NCBI RefSeq assembly: GCF_016613415.1
Contig: NZ_JACWCT010000181.1
Span: 1-62,095, forward strand
From: Methylobacterium ajmalii
GTDB lineage: Bacteria; Pseudomonadota; Alphaproteobacteria; Rhizobiales; Beijerinckiaceae
Direction: 5' to 3'
DNA: 62,095 nucleotides
Of the stretch, positions 1 to 9,026 are shown piece after piece (the stretch's first letter is position 1; the number at the start of each line of letters is the position of its first letter). The notes under the pieces are model-generated. The model was not told the DNA's origin and did not search any database. It saw nothing but the letters and a program-made list of their open reading frames with translations. The position numbers were made by a program, and so were the translations under genes.

Positions 1-2939
1 TCGCTGGAGCGGGCATCCGAGCGGCGCGGCTCGTCGGCGGCCCCGAGGCCGGAGGGGCGAAGCGGCGGCAGCGGCTCGGCTTCGGGCACGACCGCGCGGT
101 GCAGCCAGTCCGGCACCGCTTCGGGCTCCGCGCCCCCCTCGGGCGCGGCCGGGGCCTCCGGCGGAGCGGCGCCCTCGCGCCAGCTCTCGGCCGGGCCGTA
201 GGGCATCTCGGCGATCTCGACGCCGCCGAACTCCGCGACCAGGCCGCGGCGGATCATCTCGCACCAGGCCTCGGCCGGCGTCTCCTTGTCGTTGCCGGAA
301 TAGGGCGCGATCACCAGCCGGTCCTTGGCCCGGGTCATCGCGACGTAGAGCAGGCGGTTGTGCTCCTCGCCGGCCTTGGCGTGGAGCGCGTCGCGGGCGG
401 CCGCGATGCCTGAGCTGTCGTAGGCCTTGGCGCTCGACCAGACCGGCACGGTGCTGCCGTCGGCAAGGCGCATCGGGATCAGGGCCGGGTCGCGACCGAG
501 CGCGTCGCAGCCATCGAGCACCAGCACCAGCGGTGCCTCCAGGCCCTTGGCCCCGTGCACCGTCATCACCCGCACCTCGTCGCGGGCGGCGTCGAGGTCG
601 CGCTTGACCGTGTGGCCGCCGGCGTCGCGCCCGCCGCTCGGGGCGTAGCGCGAGAGAAAGCCGGTGAGCGAGGGCGCGTCGGGCCCGGCCTCGGCCTGGG
701 CGGCCGCGGTGAGGAAGACGTCGATCGCGTCGCCCGCCTCGCCGCCGAGGCGCTGGACGAGGAGCGCCCGGCCGCCCAGCGGCCCGAGCAGCTCGGCGTA
801 GAACCCGAACGGCCCGTGCGCCCGGGCGAGCGCCGTCCAGCGATCGAGCGCGGCGACGCCGCGCAGGGCCGCCGGATCGCCGGCCTCGGCGTGGCGTCGC
901 AGCGCCGCGACCAGCGACTCGGCCGGGTCGCGCCCGGCCGCGATGCCGACGAGGTCGTCGTCGGAGAGGCCGACGAGCGGCGTCTTGAGGGCGGTCGCGA
1001 GCGTCAGGTCGTCCTGCGGCAGCAGGGCGGCGCGGCCGGCCGACACGAGGTCGAGGACGGCGATGTGGGCGGCGATGTCGAGGCGGTCCTGGCCCGCCAC
1101 CGGCACGCCCTCGGCCTTGAGCGCCCGGATCACGCCCTCGAAGGCCGCCGAGCGCTTGCGCACCAGGATCAGGACCTCGCCGGGGCGCCAGACCCGGCCG
1201 GATTCATCGCCCGAGGTGGTCCAGAGCCGCACCGCCTTCGCGACGCGCCGGGCGGCCACGAGGGCAGGCGCCCCGGCCTCGATCGCGTCGACCGGGTGGG
1301 TCCAGGCGTCGGGCTCCTCCTCGGCGCTCGGCCGCTCGACCGGCCACAGCTCGACCTGGCCGGGCGCCCGCACCCGGGCGGTGGAATGCACGGTGCCGAC
1401 CGCGGTGTCGCCGAAGGACAGGCCGCGATAATGGTCCTGGAGCGCGAAGGTCGCGTCGACCGCCCGCAGCACGCCGATCGCCGAGCGGAACGACAGGGTG
1501 AGGCCGACATCCGCGAAGGGCAGGCCCGCCGCTTCCGCGTCGCGCCGCCAGGCCCGCCGGGTGGTCTCGAACTCCTCCGGCGCGGCGCCCTGGAAGCTGT
1601 AGATCGACTGCTTGGGGTCGCCGACGGCGAAGCGGGTGCGGGCGAGGCCCTGGCCCGCCTCGCGGGCTCCCTCGCCGGCGCAGAAATCCTCGGTGATCCG
1701 GCGCAGGATCTCCCATTGCTGCGGGTTGGTGTCCTGCGCCTCGTCGATCAGGACGTGGTCGACGCCGCGGTCGAGCTTGTACAGCACCCAGGCCGAATCG
1801 ACCCGCGTCAGCAGGTCGAGGGTCTTGTGGATCAGGTCGTCGAAGTCGAGGGCGCCGAGGCGCGCCTTCTGGGCCTCCATCCGCCGGTGGATCTCGGCGG
1901 CGAGCGTGAACAGGGCCTCGGTGCGGGCGAAGGCCCGGGCGGCCTTGAGGCGGTCGCGCAGCCCCGCGAGCCGCGCCTGCTCGGCGAGCAGCGCCTCCTT
2001 GGCCTCGGCCGGGACGGACTTGGTGCCGAGCGACGAGGCGGCGTAGGGGTCGCCCTCGCCCTCGTCCTTGAAGAACGCCGCGAGGGTCAGCGTCAGCCGG
2101 GCCGGGCCGGTGGCGGAGGCCGCGAGCGCCAGGGCGTCGGCGCGCTTCTCGTCGTTGGCCTTGCCCGTGCGGAGCGCCGCCGCCAGCCCGGCGAGGTCGG
2201 GCCCGCCGTCGCGCATCCGGGCCTCGATCGCCGGCAGCGTCTCGTCGGGGCCGAGCCCGAGGGCGTCGCGCAGCGCCGCGAGGCGGGCCGGCACCCCGCC
2301 GGGATGGCCGATCAGGCCGCGATTCTGCACCGCCGCGGTCATCGCCCGGCGCAGGGCCTCGCCCGCCGCCTCGGGAGCGACGAGGGCGAGCGCGTCGGCG
2401 AGGTGCGGGTGACGCGCATCGACCGCGTCGGCCAGCACGTTGTCGATCGTCCGGTCGATCGCCTCGCGGGTCTGGGCCTCGTCCAGCACCACGAAGCGGG
2501 CCGGCACGTTGGCCTCGAACGGCACGAGGTGCAGCAGCCGCTCGCACAGCGCGTGCAGGGTCTCGATCTTGAGCCCGCCCGGCGTCTCGACGGCGCGGGC
2601 GAACAGGCGCCGGGCGCGCCGCAGGGTGGCGCCGTCCGGCGCCTCGCCCTCCAGCGCCGTCAGCTCCTCGCGGAGCGCCGCCTCGTCGAGGGTGACCCAG
2701 CGCCCGAGGCGCTCGAACACCCGGATCGCCATGTTGGCGGCGGCCGCCTTGGTGAAGGTCAGGCAGAGGATCTTGGCCGGGGCCGCGCCGTGCAGCAGCA
2801 GGCGCACCACCCGGTCGGTGAGCACCTTGGTCTTGCCCGCCCCGGCATTGGCCGACACCCAGGCCGAGGCCCGCGGATCGGCGGCGCGCCGCTGCGCCGC
2901 CTGCGTCAGCCCGTCGACGACGAAGCCCTCGATACCCAT
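1..2939 (-). CDS. addA: Double-strand break repair helicase-nuclease AddA (5' part, runs off left edge)
   Basis: About 979 codons are present from an ATG at 2939; the C-terminus lies outside the window. Walker A is ANAGAGKT at residues 30-37, followed by the UvrD-type motif LCLTFTKAAAANMA, the Walker B-like LIDEAQDTNPQQWEIL, the motif VGDPKQSIYSFQGA, and later VMTVHGAKGLEAP and LLYVAMTRAKDRL. These are the superfamily 1A helicase motifs in the alphaproteobacterial AddA order. AddA with AddB processes double-strand ends for RecA loading; the expected RecB-like nuclease domain would be in the missing part (full family length about 1,150 residues). AddB normally sits directly upstream of addA, but here the next gene upstream is an unrelated SDR, so addB must be elsewhere. 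Confidence 0.93.
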   Translation of the reverse strand, partial: MGIEGFVVDGLTQAAQRRAADPRASAWVSANAGAGKTKVLTDRVVRLLLHGAAPAKILCLTFTKAAAANMAIRVFERLGRWVTLDEAALREELTALEGEAPDGATLRRARRLFARAVETPGGLKIETLHALCERLLHLVPFEANVPARFVVLDEAQTREAIDRTIDNVLADAVDARHPHLADALALVAPEAAGEALRRAMTAAVQNRGLIGHPGGVPARLAALRDALGLGPDETLPAIEARMRDGGPDLAGLAAALRTGKANDEKRADALALAASATGPARLTLTLAAFFKDEGEGDPYAASSLGTKSVPAEAKEALLAEQARLAGLRDRLKAARAFARTEALFTLAAEIHRRMEAQKARLGALDFDDLIHKTLDLLTRVDSAWVLYKLDRGVDHVLIDEAQDTNPQQWEILRRITEDFCAGEGAREAGQGLARTRFAVGDPKQSIYSFQGAAPEEFETTRRAWRRDAEAAGLPFADVGLTLSFRSAIGVLRAVDATFALQDHYRGLSFGDTAVGTVHSTARVRAPGQVELWPVERPSAEEEPDAWTHPVDAIEAGAPALVAARRVAKAVRLWTTSGDESGRVWRPGEVLILVRKRSAAFEGVIRALKAEGVPVAGQDRLDIAAHIAVLDLVSAGRAALLPQDDLTLATALKTPLVGLSDDDLVGIAAGRDPAESLVAALRRHAEAGDPAALRGVAALDRWTALARAHGPFGFYAELLGPLGGRALLVQRLGGEAGDAIDVFLTAAAQAEAGPDAPSLTGFLSRYAPSGGRDAGGHTVKRDLDAARDEVRVMTVHGAKGLEAPLVLVLDGCDALGRDPALIPMRLADGSTVPVWSSAKAYDSSGIAAARDALHAKAGEEHNRLLYVAMTRAKDRLVIAPYSGNDKETPAEAWCEMIRRGLVAEFGGVEIAEMPYGPAESWREGAAPPEAPAAPEGGAEPEAVPDWLHRAVVPEAEPLPPLRPSGLGAADEPRRSDARSS

Positions 2940-3098
2940 CCCTGCTCCCGCGCGCGGCCAGGCCCCATCCTGCCGCGCTCGCATTCAAGGAGGCGTTGCC
3001 TCAAGGGCGAACGGGACGTGCTGCACAGGGATTTCGCGGAGCGTGGCGGCGGAAGCACAGGGATGCCCCCGACCCATCACCCGGGACTCACCGAAAAC

Positions 3099-3836
3099 TC
3101 ACGGCGGGATCGGCTGCCCGTCCCAGGCGAGGACGCGGCCGGACCCCTCCCGGGTCAGCCCCGCGATCACCCGCAGGAGGTGGGCGGCGCTCTCCTGCGG
3201 GGTGAACAGGCCGGGGCCGGGCTCGGGGCGGAACGGCTGCGACAGGCCGGTCTGCACGGTGCCGGGATGCAGGCCGGCGACGATCAGGTCCGGGTGGGTG
3301 CGCGCGGTCTCGACCGCGAGGGTGCGCAGCACCTGGTTCAGCGCCGCCTTGGAGGCCCGATAGGAGTACCAGCCACCCAGCCGATTGTCGCCGATCGACC
3401 CGACCCGCGCCGAAAGGGCGGCAAAGACGCTGCGGCCCCTGCGGGGCATCAGCGGCACGAAGTGCTTGGCGACGAGGGCGGGGCCCAGGGTGTTGACCGC
3501 GAAGACCCGCGCCATCGCGGCCGGATCGAGGGCCCGGATCGCCTTCTCGGGCGCGATGCCGGGCCCGTGCAGGATGCCGCTCGCAACGACGACGAGCCCG
3601 ACCGGGCCGGCCTCGCCGACGCTCCGGGCCGCGGCGGCGACCGAATCCTCGTCGGTGACGTCGATCGCCAGGGCGCGCACCCCGTCGGGCTGGGGCGCAG
3701 GCGTGCGCGAAAGGGCAAAGACCGTGCCGTGGGGCCCTCCCGCCGCGAGCGCCGCCACGAGGGCACCGCCGACCCCGCCGGAGGCGCCGACGACGATCGC
3801 CGAGCCCTGCGCACCCTCGGGAGCCGGCGCGCTCAT
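3099..3836 (-). CDS. Short-chain dehydrogenase/reductase (C-factor/CsgA-like)
   Basis: A 245-residue classical-size SDR. The Rossmann glycine motif GASGGVG is at 17-23, the acidic DVTDED follows the fourth strand, N115 is in FAVNTLG, and the catalytic YRASK gives Y159 and K163 with a serine in ALSARVGSIG. The asymmetric core and the C-terminal pattern GLHPGTVQTGLSQPF resemble the C-signal/CsgA-like SDR subgroup, whose substrates are mostly unknown. Its ATG overlaps the stop of the upstream DCC-family gene by four bases (ATGA), so the two are translationally coupled. Specific substrate cannot be read from sequence. Confidence 0.88.
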   Translation of the reverse strand: MSAPAPEGAQGSAIVVGASGGVGGALVAALAAGGPHGTVFALSRTPAPQPDGVRALAIDVTDEDSVAAAARSVGEAGPVGLVVVASGILHGPGIAPEKAIRALDPAAMARVFAVNTLGPALVAKHFVPLMPRRGRSVFAALSARVGSIGDNRLGGWYSYRASKAALNQVLRTLAVETARTHPDLIVAGLHPGTVQTGLSQPFRPEPGPGLFTPQESAAHLLRVIAGLTREGSGRVLAWDGQPIPP

Positions 3837-4234
3837 CGGCAGGCCTCGTCGCAATGCGTGTCGCGCAGGCGGCGTGCCAGCCAGGGCCGGACGATCAGCG
3901 ACAGCCGGTAGGCCGCCTCGGCGAAGGGCAGCAGGGGCCGCCAGCCGAAGAGCCGCAGCTCGACGAGGCGGGCGAGCCAGCGCCAGCCCGGGAAACGCCG
4001 CCACAGCCGCGCGAAGGCCGCCGCCCCCGAGACGAGGCGCCCGTCCGCCTCGCGGACGTGGAACCTGGCCCGGGCGGCGGCGAGGTCGAGGTCCGGTCCG
4101 AGATCGAGACGGCCCGGGCCCGCCAGATCGACGAAGCGCACCCGCTCGGCCCCGGCCCGACCGCGGTAATGCGCGATCTCCCGGCGGCAGAGCGGGCAGG
4201 CCCCATCGTAGTAGACGGTCAGATCGGCCCCCAT
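3833..4234 (-). CDS. DCC-family thiol-disulfide oxidoreductase-like protein (DUF393)
   Basis: 133 residues. The defining motif YYDGACPLC sits at residues 8-16 (D10, C13, C16), exactly the DxxCxxC that names the family. Members are thioredoxin-fold-like small proteins thought to act in thiol-disulfide exchange, but few have been tested. The rest shows a hydrophobic, tryptophan-rich middle (FARLWRRFPGWRWLARLVELRLFGW), usual for the family. No signal peptide is visible, so it is probably cytoplasmic or peripheral. It overlaps the downstream SDR gene by four bases; the two probably form an operon. Confidence 0.85.
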   Translation of the reverse strand: MGADLTVYYDGACPLCRREIAHYRGRAGAERVRFVDLAGPGRLDLGPDLDLAAARARFHVREADGRLVSGAAAFARLWRRFPGWRWLARLVELRLFGWRPLLPFAEAAYRLSLIVRPWLARRLRDTHCDEACR

Positions 4235-4551
4235 CGCACCCCTCGCTGCCGGACGCTCCTCCGTCGCGAGATGGACGCGGCGGGCCCGCCGTCACGGTGC
4301 GGGGAACGCGCGAAATGGTCGCGCCGGGGGCGCCGGCTGGTGAGCACCGGACTTCGAAGGCCGAGCGCCGCGGTCCGGGCTCGCCGGGGGGCTGGGCGAA
4401 GCGGTGATCGCGCGGTGGGTGCACCTCGTGCCCGCATGGCCGCGTCTCGACGACCGGATCGCCTTCGGCGTGGCCGGACGTGCCCCCGGCCCGGGAGGTT
4501 CCGGAATAACCTTGCCACCTGTTGAGCGGGGTTCCGGGTGCTGCACCGCCG
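4235..4551. other. Intergenic region without a supported gene
   Basis: 317 bases between the DCC-family gene start and the acyl-CoA synthetase stop, both on the minus strand. Open frames here are Arg/Pro/Gly-rich and have no ribosome binding site or recognisable fold. It presumably holds the terminator of the synthetase gene and the promoter of the DCC/SDR pair, but I see no convincing motif beyond a weak minus-strand GGAAC-N17-CGTC match about 230 bases upstream of the DCC gene. Confidence 0.5.
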
Positions 4552-6642
4552 TCACCCGACCTCGATCACCGCATCCGCCGCGAAGGCCCCCTCGGGTAGG
4601 GCGAAGACTGGGTTGAGATCGATCGAGGCCAGCCGCGGCCCCGCCGCGACGGCGAGGACCGAGAGGCGCGACAGCATCCGGGCGAGCGCCGCGATATCGC
4701 AGGGTGGCCGGCCGCGGGCGCCGGTGAGGAGCGACGCCGCCCTGATCGAGCGGATCATCGCCTCGGCGACGTCCTCGCCGAACGGGCAGCGCCGGAAGAC
4801 CACGTCGCGCATCACCTCGACGAAGACGCCGCCGAGGCCGACCATCGCCACCGGGCCGAAGACCGGATCGCGCTGGATGCCCAGGATGCACTCGACCCCA
4901 CCCTCGACCTGCCGCGCCACCAGCACCCCCTCGATCCGGGCGGACGGCGCGTGGCGGGCGGCGCGTTCGATCAGGGTGGCGTAGCCGCGCCGGACCGCCT
5001 CGGCATCGGCCACGTCGAGCAGCACGCCGCCGATCTCGGTCTTGTGCAGGATGTCCGGCGACAGGATCTTCATCACGACCGGAAAGCCGAACGCCTCGGC
5101 CGCCGCGACCGCCGCCTCGGCATCGGAGCAGGCGGCCTCGGGCACGACCGCGATGCCCGCCGCTGCGAGCAGGCGCTTGGCCTCGGCCTCGCTCGGGTTC
5201 GTCTCCGGCAGCCGGATGGAGGCGCCGACCGCCGGCGGCACCGGCGCGATCTCCGAAAAGCTCGCGCCGAGGCGGCCCATCGCGTCGAGGGCGACCACGG
5301 CGCGGGCCGGATCCTCGTAGAGCAGGTAGCCGTCGGCCTCGTATTCGCGGTTGCGCTCCTCCGAGGCGAGGACCGAGAGGGCGTAGAGCCGGTCCGGATG
5401 GCGCGCCTTGACGGCGTTGAGCTGGGCGCGGATCGCCGGTGCCATGCTGGGGGCGCCGCCGATCTGGGTGAAGAAGGCCAGGATCGAGGAATAGCCCCCG
5501 TCGGCGATCATCGATTCCATGAACCGGCCGATCAGCGACAGGTCGTTGAAGGCCTGCGCGGTGCAGTCGACCGGGTTGAGCGGCGAGGCGATCGGCAGGA
5601 TCGCCTTGAGGCGGGCTTGCGCCTCCTCGGGCATCGGGGGCATCGGCAGGCCCACGGCCTCGGCGGCGTCCGAGATCAGGACGCCGGCGCCACCCGAGAT
5701 GGTGATGACGCCGAGGCTGTTCGGCACCGGGTAGATCCGCCGCGTCGCCGCGTAGGCGATGTCGATCAGCTCTTCCGTCGAGCGGGCCCGGATCGCGCCG
5801 TGCTCGGCCAGCACCGCGGAGAACACCGCGTCGTTGCCGGCGATCGAGGCGGTGTGCGACTGCGCCGCCGCGCTGCCGACCGCGCTGCGGCCGACCTTCA
5901 TCATCACCACGGGCTTCTTCGCCCGCCGGGCCTCGGCAAGCGCGTCCGCGAAGGCCGGCCCGTCCTGGACGCCCTCGGCATAGGCCATGATGACGTCGAT
6001 GTCGTCGTCCCGCGCCATCCAGCCGATCGCGTCGGCGACCGACAGGTCGGCCTCGTTGCCGGTGGTGACCAGCATCGCCGTGCCGATGTGTCGGTTGCGG
6101 CAGGCGGCGAAGAGGTGGGTACCGTAGGCGCCCGACTGGCTGGCGATGCCGATCCGTCCCGGCAGCGGCAGGCCGCCCTCCAGGGAGGCGGAGAAGATCG
6201 GGTAGAAGCCGGCCGCCGCGTTGAACAGGCCGAGGCAGTTCGGCCCGAGCAGCCGCATCCCGTGCCGCCGCGCCGCCGCGACGAGGGCGTCTTGCGCCGC
6301 CACCTCCCCGACCTCGGCGTAGCCCGCCGTGAACAGGATGGCAAAGCGCGTGCCCCGCGCCCCCAGATCCTCGACGGCCTGGAGCGCAGCGGCCCCCGGC
6401 ACGGCGATCACCGCCACGTCGGGCGCCGACGGCAGGGCCGCGACGGTGGGGAAGCAGGCGAGGCCCTGCACCTCGGCCCGGTTGGGATTCACCGGCAGGA
6501 TCGCGCCCGGGAAGCCGGCGCGCAGCATGTAGGCGATCGGCCGGCCGCCGATGCGGGTCGGGTCGGCGGAGGCGCCGACGATCGCGACCGCGCCGGGCCG
6601 GACCAGAGCGGCGAGATCGGCGGCGGGCTCAGTTCCGGACAT
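4552..6642 (-). CDS. ADP-forming acyl-CoA synthetase (acetate--CoA ligase family, fused alpha and beta parts)
   Basis: About 696 residues. The N-terminus is a CoA-binding Rossmann domain (AIVGASADPTRIGGRP), followed by succinyl-CoA-ligase-like domains with the phosphohistidine region SHTASIAGND, and the last 220 residues are an ATP-grasp_5 domain (FPVVMKILSPDILHKTEIGGV). This is the single-chain NDP-forming ligase architecture, converting an organic acid, ATP and CoA to acyl-CoA. The substrate is unknown. The start was set at the ATG at 6642; a GTG at 6660 is in frame but lies deeper in the upstream gene. The 14-base overlap with the binding-protein gene suggests that uptake and CoA activation of one substrate are linked. 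Confidence 0.87.
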   Translation of the reverse strand: MSGTEPAADLAALVRPGAVAIVGASADPTRIGGRPIAYMLRAGFPGAILPVNPNRAEVQGLACFPTVAALPSAPDVAVIAVPGAAALQAVEDLGARGTRFAILFTAGYAEVGEVAAQDALVAAARRHGMRLLGPNCLGLFNAAAGFYPIFSASLEGGLPLPGRIGIASQSGAYGTHLFAACRNRHIGTAMLVTTGNEADLSVADAIGWMARDDDIDVIMAYAEGVQDGPAFADALAEARRAKKPVVMMKVGRSAVGSAAAQSHTASIAGNDAVFSAVLAEHGAIRARSTEELIDIAYAATRRIYPVPNSLGVITISGGAGVLISDAAEAVGLPMPPMPEEAQARLKAILPIASPLNPVDCTAQAFNDLSLIGRFMESMIADGGYSSILAFFTQIGGAPSMAPAIRAQLNAVKARHPDRLYALSVLASEERNREYEADGYLLYEDPARAVVALDAMGRLGASFSEIAPVPPAVGASIRLPETNPSEAEAKRLLAAAGIAVVPEAACSDAEAAVAAAEAFGFPVVMKILSPDILHKTEIGGVLLDVADAEAVRRGYATLIERAARHAPSARIEGVLVARQVEGGVECILGIQRDPVFGPVAMVGLGGVFVEVMRDVVFRRCPFGEDVAEAMIRSIRAASLLTGARGRPPCDIAALARMLSRLSVLAVAAGPRLASIDLNPVFALPEGAFAADAVIEVG

Positions 6643-7867
6643 ACGGGCACCCGCCTTCACCGATCGGCCGGAACGCCTCGTCGCCCGGCACCGTGGCGAC
6701 GAGCTCGTAGAGGTCCCAGCGGCCCTTCGACTGGGACGGCTTCTTGAAGCGCATCAGGTACATGTCGTGGACCATGCGGCCGTCGATCCGGACCCTGCCG
6801 CCCTGCGCGAAGAAGTCGTTCACGGGGGTCTCGCGCATCCTCGCCATCACGGCGGCGGCGTCGGTGGTGCCGGCGGCCTGCACCGCCTTGAGGTAATGGG
6901 TGAGGGCCGAGGTCACGCCGGCCTGGTAGGCGGTCGGCATCGCCTTGCGCAGGGCGAAGAAGCGCTCGGCATAGGCGCGGGTCTCCGGCGTCCGGTCCCA
7001 GTAGAAGCTGTCGGTGAACAGCGCGCCCTGCACCACATCGAGGCCGAGGGAGGCGACATCGGTCAGGGTCACCTGCAAGGCCGCGACGGTCCTGTCGGAC
7101 TGGGTCAGTCCGAATTCGTGCGCCTGCTTGACCGCGTTGGCGAAGTCACCACCCGCATTGGCGAGCGCGATCACCCTGGCGGGCGATCCCTGGGCCTGGA
7201 GCAGGAAGGACGAGAAGTCGGGATTGTTGAACGGGTGGCGGACCTTGCCGAGGACCTGCCCGCCCGCCGTCTCGATCGCCCGGGCCGCGTCGCGCTCCAG
7301 CGCGTGGCCGAAGGCGTAATCGGCGGTGAGGAAGTACCAGGATTTCTCGCCCCGGGCGACCAGCGTCTTCGCCGTGGCGTTCGACGAGGCGTAGGTGTCG
7401 TAGGTCCAGTGCACGCCGGTCGGCGAGCACGACTTGCCGGTGAGGTCGGACGAGCCGGCGCCGGAGATCAGGAAGATCTTGCCGCGCTCCCGCGTCACCG
7501 CCTGGACCGCGAGCGCGACCGCGGAATTCACGCCCTCCGCCACCACGTCGACGCCCTTCGTGTCGATCCAGTTGCGCACGATGGTCGAGGCGATGTCGGG
7601 CTTGTTCTGGTGATCGGCCGAGATGATCTCGATCCGCCTGCCCAGAACCGTCGGGCCGAAATCCTCGACCGCGAGCCGCGCGGCGGCGACCGAACCCTCG
7701 CCGGTGCCCTCGCTGTACTGGCCGCTCATGTCGGTGATGATGCCGATCCTGAGCACGTCGCCGTCGGCGCGGGCCGTCACCGGCGCGAGGAGCGCGGTCG
7801 CGGCGCAGAGCGTCCGCACCATCGCTCCGGCGCGACGCGCCCCCGGAGCCCGTCGGGTGCGTGCCAT
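6629..7867 (-). CDS. Branched-chain amino acid/organic acid ABC transporter periplasmic binding protein (LivJ-like)
   Basis: 412 residues, family-typical length. An Arg-rich N-terminus and hydrophobic core end in PVTARA, a good signal-peptidase I site near residue 34. The mature protein begins IGIITDMSGQYSEGTGEGSVAAARLAVEDF, the hallmark of Peripla_BP_6 proteins. A strong Shine-Dalgarno GGGAGGA is seven bases before the ATG at 7867. No permease or ATPase gene is adjacent, so it must use components encoded elsewhere. Because it overlaps the acyl-CoA synthetase gene, its ligand is more likely a carboxylic acid than leucine; that is inference. Confidence 0.9.
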   Translation of the reverse strand: MARTRRAPGARRAGAMVRTLCAATALLAPVTARADGDVLRIGIITDMSGQYSEGTGEGSVAAARLAVEDFGPTVLGRRIEIISADHQNKPDIASTIVRNWIDTKGVDVVAEGVNSAVALAVQAVTRERGKIFLISGAGSSDLTGKSCSPTGVHWTYDTYASSNATAKTLVARGEKSWYFLTADYAFGHALERDAARAIETAGGQVLGKVRHPFNNPDFSSFLLQAQGSPARVIALANAGGDFANAVKQAHEFGLTQSDRTVAALQVTLTDVASLGLDVVQGALFTDSFYWDRTPETRAYAERFFALRKAMPTAYQAGVTSALTHYLKAVQAAGTTDAAAVMARMRETPVNDFFAQGGRVRIDGRMVHDMYLMRFKKPSQSKGRWDLYELVATVPGDEAFRPIGEGGCPYVRN

Positions 7868-7990
7868 CCCGGTCCTCCCACGATGTCCGGCCTTGTCCCG
7901 GGCCGCGCGCGGATCGGGCGTTTCCATTCCGTCCGCTGAGCGCTGTTCTGGACCGTAAACGACGGACGCGGCAAGGGGGCGCCGGGATGG

Positions 7991-8314
7991 ACCGAGACCG
8001 CGGCCGCCCGGGGCTACGCCCTCGATCTCAGCCACCTCATCCGCGGCGTGACCACCGTCGCCGCCGCCCTGTGCGACGGCACCGGGCGCCCACGCCTCGT
8101 GGTGGCGGCCCACCCGTTCCAGGCCCAGCTCACGGAGGAGCGGCTCCAGGCGCTCGGCCTCGCCCTGCGCGGGCTGGTCCGCTCCGCGCAGCCGGCGATG
8201 CTCGGGGTGACGACGGCGCCGGAGCCGCGGCGACGGTGCGGAGGGGCGGTGAGACCGTCCGTGACGGCCGGCGCCCGCCGGGCGCCGGCCGCTTCCCGCC
8301 TCAGCTCTCCTTGA
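7991..8314 (+). pseudogene. Remnant of an IclR-family regulator (C-terminal effector domain only)
   Basis: A plus-strand frame reads TAAARGYALDLSHLIRGVTT and continues VAAALCDGTGRPRLVVAAH, then QLTEERLQALGLALRGLVR. This matches the end of the IclR effector-binding domain (GYA followed by GV(T/S)xVAAP and a final amphipathic helix). No N-terminal helix-turn-helix is present: an in-frame stop occurs near 7938 with no start or ribosome binding site after it. The recognisable part ends near 8220, after which the frame drifts to an Arg-rich tail that overlaps the 3' end of cynS. It probably once regulated a neighbouring operon. Assignment rests on motif resemblance only. Confidence 0.5.
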
Positions 8315-8789
8315 AGCCGTATTCGGGCACGCCCTCCTCGTTGCCGTAGTACTTGTAGGGCAGGAACTTGCCCGACAGGTTCATCTTGACCCTGTCGCCC
8401 TTGTTGTTGGGCTCGCGCTCCATCGTCATGTTGAAGTCGATCGCCGACATGATGCCGTCGCCGAACTCCTCCTGGATCAGCTCCTTCCAGGTAGTGCCGT
8501 AGACCATGACGAGCTCGTAGAAGCGGTAGATCAGCGGGTCGGTCGGGGGCATCGAGGGAATCGAACCGCGATACGGCGCCTCGTTCAGCATCCGCTCCTC
8601 GGCCTGGGTCAGGCCGAACAGGGCGGCGGCCTTGGCGGCCTGAGCCTTGGGCAGCTTCATCTGGCCCATGCAGGCGGCGGTGATCAGGATCGGCGAGATG
8701 CCGCCGATCTCGTCCTGGATGTGCTTCCAGGTCCAGCCCTTCTCGCGCTTGATGTCGAGCAGCTTCTCGGTGAGGTCTTCGCGCTTCAT
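8301..8789 (-). CDS. cynS: Cyanate hydratase (cyanase)
   Basis: 162 residues. It carries the N-terminal POU-like helical domain (ILITAACMGQMKLPKAQA) and the conserved C-terminal dimerisation/catalytic domain. By spacing, R89, E92 and S115 (in IYRFYE and IMSAIDF) match the E. coli catalytic triad R96, E99 and S122. Cyanase converts cyanate and bicarbonate to carbamate and CO2, releasing ammonia; it detoxifies cyanate and supplies nitrogen. A GGGAGAG Shine-Dalgarno precedes the ATG. Usual partners (cynT carbonic anhydrase, cyanate transporter, CynR) are absent here, so it is probably monocistronic. Confidence 0.97.
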   Translation of the reverse strand: MKREDLTEKLLDIKREKGWTWKHIQDEIGGISPILITAACMGQMKLPKAQAAKAAALFGLTQAEERMLNEAPYRGSIPSMPPTDPLIYRFYELVMVYGTTWKELIQEEFGDGIMSAIDFNMTMEREPNNKGDRVKMNLSGKFLPYKYYGNEEGVPEYGFKES

Positions 8790-9026
8790 GAGTCTCTCCC
8801 TCGGCGAGTGTCGCAGAGCCTTGAGGGCGAGTGGCGTGCGCCCCCTCCTCGGCGTGCCGCCCTGGAGGCAAGCCCCGCGCCACGCGGTGCCCGGGGTCCG
8901 TGTGCCGGGGCCGGCGCGCCGTGCGGCGACGGGCGGCGGACGAGACCGGTCGCCGCCGCGATGCCGCGCGTGTAGGAGGGCGCGAGGGCGTGCCCCTGGG
9001 GCAGGGACCGAGAAGGACGGACCGAC

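Noticed and set aside
555..3911. Very long plus-strand open frame (over 1,100 codons)
   Set aside because: Antisense to addA and the SDR; Arg/Gly/Ala-rich composition with no domains, a typical GC-rich shadow frame.
8992..9002. GCCCCTGGGGC as a CsoR/CueR copper operator
   Set aside because: Palindromic but short and GC-only; does not match the CueR or CsoR consensus, so only noted.
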